A stretch of DNA of 64,000 nucleotides from Flaveria trinervia (GCA_025506515.1 CM046456.1:16969794-17033793), one strand, 5' to 3'; shown: positions 19,991 to 31,535, counted from the first letter of the stretch. Program-made: numbers and translations. The notes: generated from the letters alone by a model not told the origin.

Positions 19991-21234
19991 CCTCATTGTA
20001 GCTTCTGCTGATGCTAAATTAGCACACGTCAAAGAGATATTGTTGTATGTATGGTCCAAGTCCATTGGTTAGAACCATTTATTGCTTTAGGACCATGTTG
20101 GCTTTGTATACATGGCAATTTAGCACAAGAAAGTTTAAAAAGATTTTTATTAAAAATTTCATGTATCCAGCAGCTAGGATGATACTCAGATTCTGATTCC
20201 TTCAAATTGATAATGAGATAGACATTTCTGCTGATTGAGTAACTCAACTTCATGTATTCTACTCCCCCTAAATTTGTGATTAATGTTGAATTTAAGCATT
20301 TATCATAAATTTCTTTAAGAGGAATAACATGATTTGTAACTGTATGAAGATGATCAGACATATATACACATATGATGGGATCATACTATAATACTAAGCC
20401 TCTTCCTGATGAGTTATGTTGTTGAGCTGATACCTGAACAAAGTTCTGATTGCAAGTATATTGTCCACTTAAATCCATACAAGAGTTCATGTATCAACTA
20501 GGCATGCTGATTATCATGTTTTCATATTGATTTGGAAATAACTGTTATGGGCTTCACATTCAATTTACAATGATTTTAATCTCCCTTTGCAAGACAAATC
20601 ATCACTTTTTCACACTTAAGAACTATGTACTTTAATTTATAAGATCTATCTTGAGATGCAATTGGCATCTCATTAATGCAATGATGTAAAAGCTCAAGAT
20701 AATATACAGTTGTTCACATAGGATTCTTTTGAGAGCTTAGATATGATCATCATCAGGTCACCAGGTCTTTACTCACGTAAAACAGAGGTGCCTTTAACCC
20801 AGTTCTTTGTTGACACAAAACAGAGGGATGATGAGGATCATGATCTTTTCACCTTTTGTATCTGATATTCAGTATGGTGATCATACACCCAGGTCTTTAT
20901 TCACACAAAACAGAGGGAGTATGATTTGCAAAGATAGATATTATAAAGTGTGTTACATAGTGTGTTTAGATGAGTGATTTGGTCACATTAGAATAAGACT
21001 TTCTTTGTATTCTCAAAATGAAGTTTCCTACTAACAATCATTTTAGCATTATGTTTGGCATGCACTCAGTTTAGTTTCCACTCTAGATGAATCTACTCAC
21101 ATATCAAGAAACTTGCTGAAATTATTGTTATTTATGTATTCAGGAATAAGCAAAGCTATAGTGTACTATCATTTCCCATACATATGTCATGCTGAAGCAT
21201 CATTACACACGGTATTTTATTTGTTTAGACTTGA
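19991..21234 (-). other. SireA spacer between pol and third ORF
   Basis: Non-coding as far as I can tell. A minus-strand open frame of 110 codons at 20029-20361 has no recognised family. Three imperfect direct repeats (CAGGTCTTTATTCACACAAA, then ACAGAGG) lie at about 20760-20790, 20800-20830 and 20889-20918. Confidence 0.6.
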
Positions 21235-22932
21235 TTAATATAAGTTAATCATGCCCAGAGACTCAACCAGAAAGTTAAATCTGACTGAATCAAAGGCTTT
21301 AGTGAATAAATCAGCAAGCTGATTTGATGTATCCATTTTGACTAACTTAATCAAACCCTTTTCTGAGCAATCTCTCAGAAAATGATATCTTATTTCAATA
21401 TGTATTGTTTTACTATGTTGCATAGGATTAGTAGTTATAAACATAGCAGCAGAATTGTCTATATAAATTGAAGTTTGAAGAAAGTTGTAACCATAGTCAA
21501 GTAATTGGTTTTGCAACCAAAGAACTTGAGAACATCCAGCTGAAGCAGCAATGTACTCAGCTTCAGCTGTGGATATAGAAACATTGGTTTGTTTCTTGCA
21601 CTGCCATGATACTAGCCTTGGTCCAATGAATTGGCATCCACCGGTTGTTGATTTTCTGTTACTATTACATCCACCATAGTCATTGTCTGAGTATGAGTAG
21701 AGTGTAAAGTCGCCATCCTTTGGATACCAAAGACCAAGTCCTGGTTTTCCTTTGAGGTATCTGAAAATTCTTTTTACAGCATTGAGATGAGACTCCTTTG
21801 GATCAGATTGGTACCTAGCACAAACACACACAACAAACATAATATCAGGTCTACTGGTAGTTAAATACATAAGTGAACCTATCATTGATCTATATAATTT
21901 TTGATCAATAGATTTTCCAGAAAGATCAGGAGTAATCTTATCAATTGTTGATGTTGGTGTTTTGCATGAGGATACTTTAGCAAGATTGTATTTCTTCAGA
22001 ACTTGATGTATGTATTTTTCTTGGTTGATGAATATCCCATCTGATTTTTGATGAACTTGAAGGCCAAGAAAGAAGGTTAATTCACCCATTGAGCTCATCT
22101 GAAATTCAGATTTCATCAGCTCTTCAAAATTCACACACAATCTCTTATTAATTAAACCAAATATAATATCATCAACATATATTTGAACTACTAAGAGATC
22201 TTGATGTTCTTGTTTGAGGAAGAGAGTCTGATCAATAGTTCCTCTTTTGTAGCCATGCTTGAGCAAGAAAGATGATAGTGTTTCATACCATTTTCTTGGT
22301 GCTTGGTGAAGACCATACAAGGCTTTATCTAGTTTGTATACCCTATGGGGATAATGAGGATCTTCAAAACCAGGGGGTTGTGACACATAAACTTCCTCAT
22401 CAATCTTCCCATATAAGAATGCACACTTGACATCCATCTGATACATAGGAAACTTCTTATATGATGCATAGGCCAGAAACACTCTTATGGCCTCAATTCT
22501 TGCAACTGGAGTAAAAACTTCATCATAGTCTGTTCCTTCTTCTTGAGTGTATCCTTGTGCAATCAACCTTGCTTTGTTTCTGACAATAATCCCTCTATCA
22601 TCCAGTTTGTTTTTGTATAGCCATCTTGTTCTAATAGGATGTTGACCTTTAAGCAAATCAACAAGAGACCACACTTTTTGCTTTCTGAACTGCTGAAGCT
22701 CTTCTTGCATAGCTTCAATCCAGCTATTGTCTTTTAAAGCAACAGTGATATTTGGAGGCACCACTTGAGAAAGAAAACAACTGAAAAGACAAAGGTTGGT
22801 TGTACCACTTTGACTTCTTGTAGTTCTCTTTTCAGGATGTCCAATGATGTTGACAATTGGATGAGTCTTATGGAGTCTCATTGAAGGAGTTGATTCAACT
22901 GGTATAGGGATTTTTGTTATGTTCTTTGACAA
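21235..22932 (-). CDS. pol: SireA reverse transcriptase-RNase H (pol C-terminus), open 565 codons
   Basis: The largest intact reading frame of SireA. It starts in the linker after integrase, then carries the copia RT: TRWLYKNKLD, KARLIAQGYTQEEG, YQMDVKCAFLYGKIDEEVY (first catalytic Asp), KALYGLHQAPRKWYE and QIYVDDIIFG (the YVDD pair, about 22170). RNase H follows with YSDNDYGGC, STTGGCQFIG, SISTAEAEYIAASAG and LADLFTKAFD, and ends at a TAG at 21235. All catalytic residues I can check are present. It converts the element RNA to DNA in virus-like particles. It is cut off from a usable integrase: the C-terminal half of IN and the IN-RT linker are largely missing just upstream, where the two frames overlap by about 38 bp. 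It could at most act when supplied through another copy. Confidence 0.92.
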   Translation of the reverse strand: MSKNITKIPIPVESTPSMRLHKTHPIVNIIGHPEKRTTRSQSGTTNLCLFSCFLSQVVPPNITVALKDNSWIEAMQEELQQFRKQKVWSLVDLLKGQHPIRTRWLYKNKLDDRGIIVRNKARLIAQGYTQEEGTDYDEVFTPVARIEAIRVFLAYASYKKFPMYQMDVKCAFLYGKIDEEVYVSQPPGFEDPHYPHRVYKLDKALYGLHQAPRKWYETLSSFLLKHGYKRGTIDQTLFLKQEHQDLLVVQIYVDDIIFGLINKRLCVNFEELMKSEFQMSSMGELTFFLGLQVHQKSDGIFINQEKYIHQVLKKYNLAKVSSCKTPTSTIDKITPDLSGKSIDQKLYRSMIGSLMYLTTSRPDIMFVVCVCARYQSDPKESHLNAVKRIFRYLKGKPGLGLWYPKDGDFTLYSYSDNDYGGCNSNRKSTTGGCQFIGPRLVSWQCKKQTNVSISTAEAEYIAASAGCSQVLWLQNQLLDYGYNFLQTSIYIDNSAAMFITTNPMQHSKTIHIEIRYHFLRDCSEKGLIKLVKMDTSNQLADLFTKAFDSVRFNFLVESLGMINLY

Positions 22933-23989
22933 TTAATGTTCTGTTTTGAACATTGCATACAATATTCACAGCCTTAGCCCAAAAAGTGATAGGTAATTGT
23001 GAATCAGCTAGCATTGTTCTGGCAGCTTCAATGAGAGTTCTGTTTCTTCTTTCAGCTACTCCATTTTGTTGTGGAGTTCTTGGTGCACTGAATTGTCTTG
23101 CAATATCTTTGCTCCTGCAAAAGAAATCCAGTTCAAAATTAACAAATTCAGTACCATTGTCACTCCTAAAAATTTTAACTTTTGTATCAAGTTGATTCTC
23201 AATCTTCACAAAGTCCATTAATGTTTCTGATGTTTCATTTTTTTGTTTCAAGAAAAAGACCCATGTGAATCTTGTGAAATCATCAACTATCATCAAACAA
23301 TATTCTTTTTCCAATGCTCATCACATTGATAGGACCAAACAGATCCATGTGAAGCAATTTGAGTGATGTAGTGTTTGAATTGATAGTTTTGTATTTATGG
23401 GACACTCTGCGTTGTTTTCCTTTGTAACATGAAGAACAGTGTGTTGAGCAATTAAACTCTTTGTTTGGCAATCCAATGACCAGGTCATTTTTCACCAATT
23501 TATTCATGTTCTTCATGTTAGAATGGACAAGCCTTTTATGCCATAATTGAGACAAATCTTCCGATAGTTTAGATATAAGGCATGTTTCATATTTTGTGAG
23601 TAAAGTGTTGTTCATATCCAAAACATAAGTGTTTTCTTTTCTTGCTGCTTTGAGAAGGATCCAATCTTTTGGAACAATAAATCCTGGCTTAAGAATGTAA
23701 CAGTTAGTGTTATCAAACAATGTGGTATAATTTTGATCACAAATTTGAGACACACTAAGTAGATTGTATTGTAATTTTTACTGTAATTTACTTTCTCAAA
23801 TTTGAGCACACCATTTGTTATCATCCCTTCACCAATAATTTCACCTCCCATTTTATACCCACCAAATGCCACATAAGAAGCATTTTTATGTTTGAAGTCA
23901 TGGAGAAGAGAACAGTTTCCTGTCATATGCCTGGAACAACCACTGTCAACATACCACTTGTTGTCAGCTCTCCAATATTGTTCCTGCAT
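22895..23989 (-). pseudogene. pol: SireA protease, GAG-pre-integrase and integrase, broken
   Basis: Three overlapping frames. Aspartic protease: WYVDSGCSRHMTGN near 23955-23915. GAG-pre-integrase zinc finger: LWHKRLVHSNMKNMNKL through HCSSCYKGKQ (about 23550-23410). Integrase core: IVDDFTRFTW, RSDNGTEF and NGVAERRN, so the D-D-E catalytic residues are present (about 23290-23060). The frame then runs out after NKNPYTS at 22895 and the IN C-terminal region is deleted, joining almost directly to the RT frame. Frame changes at about 23760 and 23300 are single-base. Confidence 0.85.
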
Positions 23990-24000
23990 TTAGAAATAAA

Positions 24001-24725
24001 TCAGTTAGAAGTGACAACCCAAGTCTTAGTGATCTTGGGTTTGTCAACAGAGTCTAAAATATTTACTCCTTTATAACTAAGTTTTGAAGTTTCAGTTTTA
24101 GATTTTGTTGATTCATTCTGATTTGTTTTAGATGAGGATGATTGTGCTGAGTGGGATGTTGATGAAGTTGGCTCTTGTTTCTCAATTTTTGCTTGATTCA
24201 AATCAACTTCACTTGTTTGAGTCTTTTGTTTTGATAATGAAACTTTAAAAGTCTCACTATCTTTTGTTTTTGAAAGAGGTATTTGAATTCCCTTTTCAAA
24301 TTTATCAAAAAAAGAATCATCATCCTTTGATTCCTTATGAGTCAAATATACCCTTTTGCGGGGTGTTTTTGACTGCTGTCCAGTTGTTTTTTTCTTCAAT
24401 GGATGAGCACTGGATGATAATTTGTCCTTTGATTTCAGATCAGACTTCTTCAATTTTGGACCCTTTTCACAGTCAGTATCTGTTTCAGACTTATCTGACT
24501 CTTTCTTCTTTGTGCTTTTTGTTTTGTGCTTTTTGTTTTGTTCTTTTTGTTGAAATAACATTCCTGAGTGGGATGATTATTTTTATTGTAGATGCCACAA
24601 TGTTTGTTGAAGTAACATTCATCTGTCATGTGATTGTTCATATTGCAAATAGAACAGTAGCTACCGAAGTAACATTCTTTAGTATTGTGATTTCTCATGT
24701 CACACCATTTGCAATATTTTCCATC
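24001..24725 (-). pseudogene. gag: SireA gag-pol linker with three tandem CCHC zinc knuckles
   Basis: Three closely spaced CX2CX4HX4C knuckles: CKWCDMRNHNTKEC (24713-24672), CSICNMNNHMTDEC (24656-24615) and a third (24602-24561) in which the second Cys is Tyr. They are separated by YFGSY- and YFNKH-type linkers. A Lys/Ser/Thr-rich, very basic stretch follows up to the protease. Knuckles of this kind bind nucleic acid in Gag. Together with the knuckle near 26055 the element has four. The frame changes between 24450 and 24561. Confidence 0.75.
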
Positions 24726-27154
24726 TGATTATTTTTCAGAATCATTCTTATGGTTTGCTGATTTTTGATGTTTCTCTTTCTTCTTCAGCTTTGGTTGTGC
24801 TTCATCTCTATCAACGTTATGTTTCTGATTGATTGTTGCCGAGTTTCTCTTCCGTAGATCATCAGCTGAAGTTTTCTTTTTCCGTTGATAATCTGCTGAT
24901 AACTTTTTCTTTCCTTTTTCCTTGGATCTCTCTCTTTCCTCAGTGATAGCAGATTCATCTTTCAATTTCCTAGAAGAGTCTTGATGCTGACTTAGTTCTT
25001 GAAGACCTTCAAGCTATTCTCTTGCAAATGGTCTTCAGCATGTTTCTTTGTTTAGGAGGATATGATAACTTTGTTTCTTCAAGCACTTTTGGAATATGAA
25101 CATTCTTACCAGTGGTTATTTGATCAACATCATGTTCATCAAAATCATCCAAGTCATCATAATTATCATAATCAAATTCTGAATCGTTTTGATTTAAAGA
25201 TTCTGATTCAGAGGATTCAGTTTCACTCACCTCAGCTTCATTGTTAATTTTGTTTTGAGTTGATTCTTTTTCAAACTTGGTGCTAGGCACAAAATGGTTT
25301 GACAGAGTATTTGTCATTGTTGTAGGTAAAGATGTGTAATTATCATTTATAGGTGGTGCAACATCATTATAACCCAACCCAGATCTTTTCTTTGATTCAA
25401 TATGAGAATTTAGTAATTTCTCATATTGCTGAGATGATAATTGAAACTTCTGAAGTTTCACTTCAGTTGGTGCATGATCAGCCATGAATTTTGTTAAGGA
25501 AGTGGCCAAATACTCAACTTGGGCTTTTAGGCTATAGTTTTCAGAAACAAATTTTTCTAAATCCTTTTGCAAAGAGTTAATTTTGATTTGATACAATTTA
25601 TGTTCTCTAACATGGGATTCATTCAAAATCATAGTTTCTTTTACTTTGTCAGCCAACTTTTGAGCATGGACTCTATAACATTCAACTTCCTCAACACATG
25701 TTGATGAACACAACCTTTCCTTTACCTCTCTTGCCATTGGTGGAACTGTTTGATCCATATGGGCCATCAATGCTTGATTCTCTTCCAAGACTTCTTTTTC
25801 ATACACACTCCAGTCACACGTTCCATCTTGAAGTATGATCAGTCCTGACTCCTTTGAGTTACTAGGTCCAGCTGATTCATTGGTAGCTGGTGCGGATGCA
25901 TTGATCGGTTGAGATTGTCTGTGCATAGGTCTTTGAGAATTTGGTTGTTGATGAGGTCGAATATGATGTTGCTGATACTACTGATGTTGTCTCATCTTTG
26001 GATATGTCTGTTGATTGCATTCTTTGGAGAAATATCCATAGAGATTGCATTTGAAGCATCTTACCTTTGACTTGTCAACACCAATCTTTGATGTTTTACT
26101 TGCTGATGCCAAGTTATTATTTCTTATGAGATATTGCTTTGCTCTATAAGCAATCATGGCCATTTGCCATTGTAGGTCCATTTCTTCCACTACATCAGGA
26201 GGTAGTTCTTCTAAATCTTGTTGGCAGATATTTGCTGACGTTAGAGAGCTTCCTAGATATGCTTGAAAACTGGAACTAAAAGCTACAAAGGTTGCTTTTT
26301 GTTCTTCAGAGTCCAATATCATAGTAATTGGTTCTGATAGATTGGTTGAACATGAAGACTTGATTGTTGCTGCAGTTGTATCTTGTCGATCATCAGTTCT
26401 TCCTTTATTCTTTTGATTCTTATCTTGAGATGATTTCTTTGAGGGTTTAGAAGCATAAAAGCTAACTTTCTCCTCATCATCACTCCTAGCACAAGAGTTA
26501 TCACTTTCATTGTTTGAAATAAATGCACTTCCAACATTATTTGTTTCTGTGAAGTGATAGGGTGAGACATGAGTTCTTACACTCTTGTTTCTTGATTTTT
26601 TGTCCATTTCAAGAGCTTCTACTTTTGCAACCAGAGTATCTAGACCAGTTGATTTTAGATCTATAGTGTTCTTGAACATGGATACAGTTTACCAACTGCA
26701 TGAATCTATGAAGCTGTTGAGGAATTGATTCACCCTCAATATGATAAAATGTTTCATATTGAGACCTGAGGGTGTCTTTCCTTATACTTCTTATCTCATC
26801 ACTCCCTTCGCAGAGAGTATGAAGTATCTTCCATAAGGAGTGTGCTGTTTTGTAGTTCTCACACCTGATCAATATCTCTTCAGGTAAAGCCATACTAAGC
26901 AAACTGCATGCTTTGATATCAACTTTGACCTTTTTGACATCATCAGGTGATAGATCTTTGGTATTGATTGGTTGATTTTTTTCGTTATAATCCAGCCCAA
27001 GAGTGGGTGGAATATAAGGACCTTCAGTGATGGATACCCATAAGTCAGAATCAGTGTAGTTTACATGATTCCTAAACTTGATTTTCCATGACTTGAAGTC
27101 TGCTTTTGTTTCCAACTTCGGTGGTTGGTAAGATGAACCACTGAAGTTGCTCAT
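24726..27154 (-). pseudogene. gag: SireA gag, broken
   Basis: Capsid-type protein. The start MSNFSGSSYQPPKLETKADF at 27154 is followed by FKSWKIKFRNHV, LWVSITEGPYIP and a UBN2-type body (EEILIRCENYKTAHSLWKIL), then a frame change near 26650. A CCHC knuckle CFKCNLYGYFSKEC (about 26065-26024) has Tyr in place of His. An in-frame TAG at about 25977 interrupts it; a long coiled-coil region follows (25926-25009) with an Asp/Glu-rich end, then a Lys-rich stretch (24965-24729). Gags this long with a coiled coil are usual in Sireviruses. The start is about 160 bp from the LTR, just past the primer site. Confidence 0.82.
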
Positions 27155-27298
27155 GATGTTAATTGATGAGAAAGATTAACAAGATCTGGTATTCAATTGA
27201 TTTGAATATAGATACAAGTTAATTAAAATCTGACAAATTAAAATCAATTAAACACAACTGACACTGATAGATCAATCGATCTAGATCAATGAGCACTT

Positions 27299-27313
27299 GG
27301 CTCTAATACCACC
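27299..27313 (-). promoter_or_regulatory. SireA primer binding site (initiator Met tRNA)
   Basis: Minus strand reads TGGTATTAGAGCC from 27311 to 27299, two bases after the LTR end. It matches the plant iMet-tRNA complement TGGTATCAGAGC with one C-to-T change. Confidence 0.88.
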
Positions 27314-28233
27314 TGTGAATCCAAGGATTAACAGGAATTATCAATGTCTGTCGATTGGCAAGTCAACGTTTGCGGAAACAACGTTGATTTGGTTTAATTG
27401 TTTGAAATATCTTTAAATATCAATAAATGTTCAAGAACACACGTAACAAAACACAATTAATGATTAATATGTATTTCATTAGAACATGTTAATGATTACA
27501 AATATAATGAACGAATGATATCAAAGTATGTTATGATGTGACGGCTGCTAGGGTTTGATTGAGAGACTTTGAAGTGATTGTTGTATTGCTACTGCTGTTG
27601 TCGATCAATCAATCGTCTAAAACAACCTACTTTGAATCGAAACCTAGGATCCATATATATAGACAATGATGTTTCTGTTATAGGAAACACCGGATCTCTT
27701 GGGATTTGATTTGTGTCAGTTAAGGAATCATCGGATTTCTTGGGATTCGCATAACTACCTTGTTGACGGGTTGACTTGTAACACTTGCATTATACAAGTG
27801 TTTGAACTCCACAGGAATAGTGTCTTCCGTAGGAGTTTGTTCTTCCGTAGAAGTTTTGCTCTTCTGTATATGTTTTGTTCGTTCGTAGGAATGTTGTTCT
27901 TCCGTAGAAAACTTGTACTTCCGAAGCAAACTTGTTCTTCAGTTCTGGTTGTTCATCCACAGAAGATCTTTGGATGTAATGTTATTTGTATGAAACATAT
28001 CTACGAAGAACAAAATGTTCATCCGTAGATGTTTCTTACACTAGGTCAATTCATAATTTGACCAAGACTAATGTTTGTACCTGCAATTATTCATAGAGCA
28101 CATATATGGGTTAGCATAGATATATAATTAATGCATACATAATAAATGATAATTAAAACTATTTATTACAAGAATTGATTAAAGTTCTAAGCCTATACAA
28201 ATTGATCTAGACCTATAAGTCCTAGATCTAACA
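27314..28233 (-). repeat. SireA 5' LTR (920 bp)
   Basis: Minus-strand ends are TGTTAGATCTAGG and GGATTCACA. A TATA box TATATATATGG is at 27661-27652 (minus). Upstream of it, at about 27820-28030, the TTCTTCCGTAG-like motif is repeated six or seven times. It pairs with the split copy at 9610-10067 and 15556-16022. Confidence 0.92.
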
Positions 28234-29331
28234 GAATGTTATCTTAATTTCCAAATCCAAGTTTTCTCAATTCCTAAATTATGGGTTGTTTTCATTCACC
28301 AATCTACCTCTAACTCAATCTCCAGTTACCACAGAATCTCTAGCTATTTCAACAACACAAACATCCACTTTAGCACCACGTAATGGTAGTGTGGATGAAC
28401 TTTATCATCTTACATCAAGACCACCATAAAGAAGAATAGCAAAGCGGTTGCATCCTCAAAGCAACCAAAAAGAAAATCATGGTCATCTGAGGAAGAAGAG
28501 GTGCTCACTAAGGCATGTTTACATATTTCAAATGACGGTATCATCGAGAACTCTCAAAAAATGATGACTTTTGGCAGAGGGTCCATACATACTTCAAACA
28601 GGGTAACAATGCGGTGAGGATAACACTTAACATGATAACTTACGTTCTCACTGGCATATGATAAAACGAAAGGTGATTGTATTTAATGACATCTACATTC
28701 ACCTACGAAAACAAATAGAATAAGTAGTTGTTCTGATGATCAATTGCTTAGACTTGCTCGTGAGATGTATGAATTCTCAAAAAGTACACAATTTATGTAC
28801 GATCATGTTAGGATCCTTCTTAAAGACGAGACGAAGTGGAAAGAACAAATATATCTTGAGCACAGTCAAAGTATAAGTGATAAAATATTTGCTGATAATA
28901 TTTCATCTGAAACTAATAACTACTATGACCTAAATGATGACAATGAATTAACGATTGATGATTATAGAAATAAAGTTGAAGAACTTTCCTGTCTAATGGG
29001 TATAAAGAATCCTAAAGTGATGGCTAAAGGTAAGTTTAAAGGCAAAGCTAAAGCACACTCATCATAAATAAATGAGGTGATTGGATGCTTTCAAAATTTA
29101 ATAGAAATGAGAGAATCCGCCATTGGTGAAATTAAATCCAAAATGCGTGACTATATTGATATTAAGTGGAAAGATGTTCAAGCCCGTGAACAAGAAATCG
29201 CATTACGTGAACAAGATATTGCATTGCATGAACAAGAAATTCTTTTTAAGGATACAAGCTACATGAATTCCGACCAAGTCGTATGCCATAAAGATGTCTA
29301 TGATAAAATTAGGGCAAGGTATGATATTTAG
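28234..29331 (+). pseudogene. Harbinger ORF1 (Myb/SANT-like), 3' part
   Basis: Continuation of the gene begun at 9418. After low-complexity Pro/Asn sequence it shows the SANT-like domain in pieces: SWSSEEEEVLTKA (about 28474) and DFWQRVHTYFKQGN (about 28570). Then come LLKDETKWKEQ (about 28822) and, after a TAA at 29065, a charged coiled coil with the repeat EQEIALREQDIALHEQEIL (about 29185-29245) ending at 29331. In PIF/Harbinger elements this protein recruits the transposase to DNA. Several stops and frame shifts make it non-functional. Confidence 0.65.
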
Positions 29332-29669
29332 GTAGTTTAATTGTTGTCTTATTTAAGTTATGCATTATTTAGTTATTGTAAGTGTTAAGTATGTAATGTT
29401 TGAATTTCAAGTTTTCAGTATTTAGAATATTCTGTCTTATGAAAAATATTTAAATTTTAAAATTTTAAAATTTCCCTCTAAAATGTATTTAATTTTTACT
29501 TTGAAATTTTTAAAATTTCCATCCAATAAAAGATATATAAATATTTTATTTATAGTTTATATTAATATATAAGATTAGTATTTAAAAATAAATGTAAAAG
29601 GTGATGATGATGTGGCACTAGATATGTTTTTGAGTGTTTTTTTTGCTCACATCATTGGTGATGATCTTA
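29332..29669 (+). mobile_element. Probable right end of the Harbinger remnant
   Basis: AT-rich DNA after ORF1, then a block GTGATGATGATGTGGCACTAG near 29602 and ATCATTGGTGATGATC at 29651-29666, which resembles an inverted-repeat terminus, followed by TTA/TAA, the usual 3-bp target of this superfamily. Copia sequence begins immediately beyond it. The left end is lost, so the terminus cannot be confirmed. Confidence 0.4.
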
Positions 29670-31421
29670 AAAAGGAATTAGGTGATGAAGAGGTGACAAT
29701 AAAGGGAGACTTAAAATTAGAAGGAGAGATAAAAGGTGATGAAGGTAAGGAAGTGTGTGGGTTTTGGGGCAAGGAATTGGTGATCGGAGGAGAAGAATAT
29801 GGAGTGGAGATAGAACTAGCAGGAGTGAAAAAGTGGGAGGCGAAGTGGCATTGGTTGTTGTTATAGTTAAAAGATCATTTGCATTGGGTAGAAATAGGTG
29901 TTGGGAGTTTGGATTATGATGATGGAAGGGAAAAATGTGTTTAATGAATTGAACATGTCATGAGTGATAAAGTGTTTGTGTAATGGGATCAAAGCATTTG
30001 TAAGCGGAATTTAAGGACGAGTAGCCTAGAAAAATGCATTTTGTGGATCGGGTTTGTATCTTAGAAGTGGTGTAGGGCCGAAGGCATGGGTAACATAGGC
30101 AATCGAATGGTTTGAGTTTGGAGTTAGTGGGGTTTTGTGGTGAATAAGTTGCAGTTTGGAAAGCATGAGACTAGAATTTGAGAGGTAAGTAAGCATAGTG
30201 AAGTAAGGCAAGCCCTGTTTCAACTACATGACGATGATACCATTCAATTATGCCATTTTTCTCGGGCGTGTGAGGTGGTGTTATAAAATGAGAGATGCCT
30301 TGGGAGTTAAGGTAGGTTGAAGGCCTATATATTCAGCTCCATTATCTGTGAATAAGGAGATAAGAGAGGCATTGAAGAATTTCTCAACCATGGTTTTGAA
30401 TTGAGGAAAAATTAGACACGCGTCGGATTTGCGTTCATAGGATAAAACCATATGTAGTTGGAATAGAAATCAACAAATACAACGTAATAGTTAAATCCAT
30501 CAATTGAGTTCGAACGAGTCCCAAAACATCTAAATATATAAGTTGTAAAGGTTTGTTAGCAACAAATAGATTTTGACCAAACGGTTGTTTGTGACTTGTA
30601 TTTAATGAACAAGAATCACAATGAAAAAGTCATTGACGTTGACTCCCCGCATGGGATGTGCCCCCGTGTGAAGACCTTTACTAGGAAGTGATATGGAAAA
30701 AATTCAACAGAAACACAATTAGTTTTACATAGTTTAGAAACTAAGACAAGATTGTTACGTAATTGGGGAACAAAAAGAACATTAGTTGACGAAAGAGGAC
30801 GTGATTGAGTGTGAAGAGTGGTATAACAAGTATGTGTAATGGGAAGAGTTTTAGCATCACCTAATACAATCTCATCCGGGCCTCCATATTCTGAAACGAT
30901 GTGCACTGAGTTTTGATCTGAAGTAGTATCACTTGATGCGCCGGTGTCAAACATCCATGTTGGGTAAGAATTTGAACCACCAAATCATCTTCAACAATTG
31001 GACTCTGGGCTAAGGCTAGTTATCAGAGATTGACTTCATGTCATGTAGAAAGTTGGTGATTGACCAGGTTCCTTTAGGGTTTTTGGTTGGCCGAGATTTA
31101 AGGGAGATAATACGTGATCATATCAGGAAGAGCTTGCATAACTTGCATTCAGAGAGTCCCAGGCTTGACGAGCTGTTTTGGTAGAAGACACAAGCAGTTG
31201 AATCATGTTAGAGCAGCTTCCGAGCAAGGCGCTAATGATGATTTGATCTTTACGAAACCATGTTGCATAAGCTGGATTAGATTTGGTAACCTCACCAAAG
31301 ACTAAGGATTTTGAGGGTGGTGGAGAGGACTCAATTGTTTTCTTTATACATGGAAGTTGTTGGAGGTTAGTCTGATATGGAAGTGAGTAGCAGCAGTGAG
31401 ATGAACAATTGAAGTTTCCAT
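29670..31421 (-). pseudogene. AleD gag-protease-integrase remnant
   Basis: Minus-strand copia remnant. Gag starts at about 31421 (METSIVHL) and includes NPAYATWFRKDQIIISALLG and KTARQAWDSL (31330-31130). Protease: WMFDTGASSDTTSD (about 30957-30916) with GGPDEIVLGDAKTLPITH. The integrase core follows in several frames (about 30590-30300), with a DG-x-YYV-like strand and the D-N-G-A-E-Y-type block near 30335, then the IN C-terminus (about 30060-30000, KCIFLGYSSLN) and a Ser/Pro-rich linker to 29670. No RT here. The gag style fits the Ale/Retrofit lineage. Many frameshifts and stops make it an old fossil. Confidence 0.72.
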
Positions 31422-31535
31422 GGTGAATTGAAACAATAAAGAATGAAAGAAAAAAATTATGGATCAAAAGAAAAAAATTATGGATCAAAAAATTATATAC
31501 AGTTATCGTGAGTCTCCAATATCCATTATTCTTAG
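31422..31535 (-). repeat. AleD leader / LTR start remnant
   Basis: Minus strand reads TATTGGAGACTCACGATAAC near 31530, nearly identical to the LTR start at 8396. A duplicated AAAAAAATTATGGATCAAAA follows before gag. The rest of the LTR seems deleted. Confidence 0.45.

Larger units (their letters stand above)
9610..28233 (-). mobile_element. SireA: Sirevirus-like copia element, 18.6 kb with nested insertions
   Basis: Complete but mutated LTR retrotransposon on the minus strand: 5' LTR 28233-27314, primer site 27311-27299, gag 27154 to about 24000, protease-integrase 23989-22895, RT-RNase H 22932-21235, third ORF 19526-16053, polypurine tract 16036-16023, 3' LTR 16022-9610 (split by L1). LTRs read TGTTAG...TTCACA on the minus strand. 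The flanks CAATG (9605-9609) and GAATG (28234-28238) match in four of five bases, a plausible mutated target duplication. Without L1 the element is about 13.1 kb. The long gag, iMet primer site, GGGGGAGTAT polypurine tract and ORF after pol fit the Sirevirus (SIRE/Maximus) lineage. The LTRs differ by roughly 2% in the stretches I compared by eye, mostly by transitions. Confidence 0.88.

Noticed and set aside
29612..29866. Charged Gly/Glu-rich plus-strand frame of 84 codons
   Set aside because: Lies antisense to the Ser/Pro-rich integrase-RT linker of AleD and crosses the Harbinger/copia boundary.
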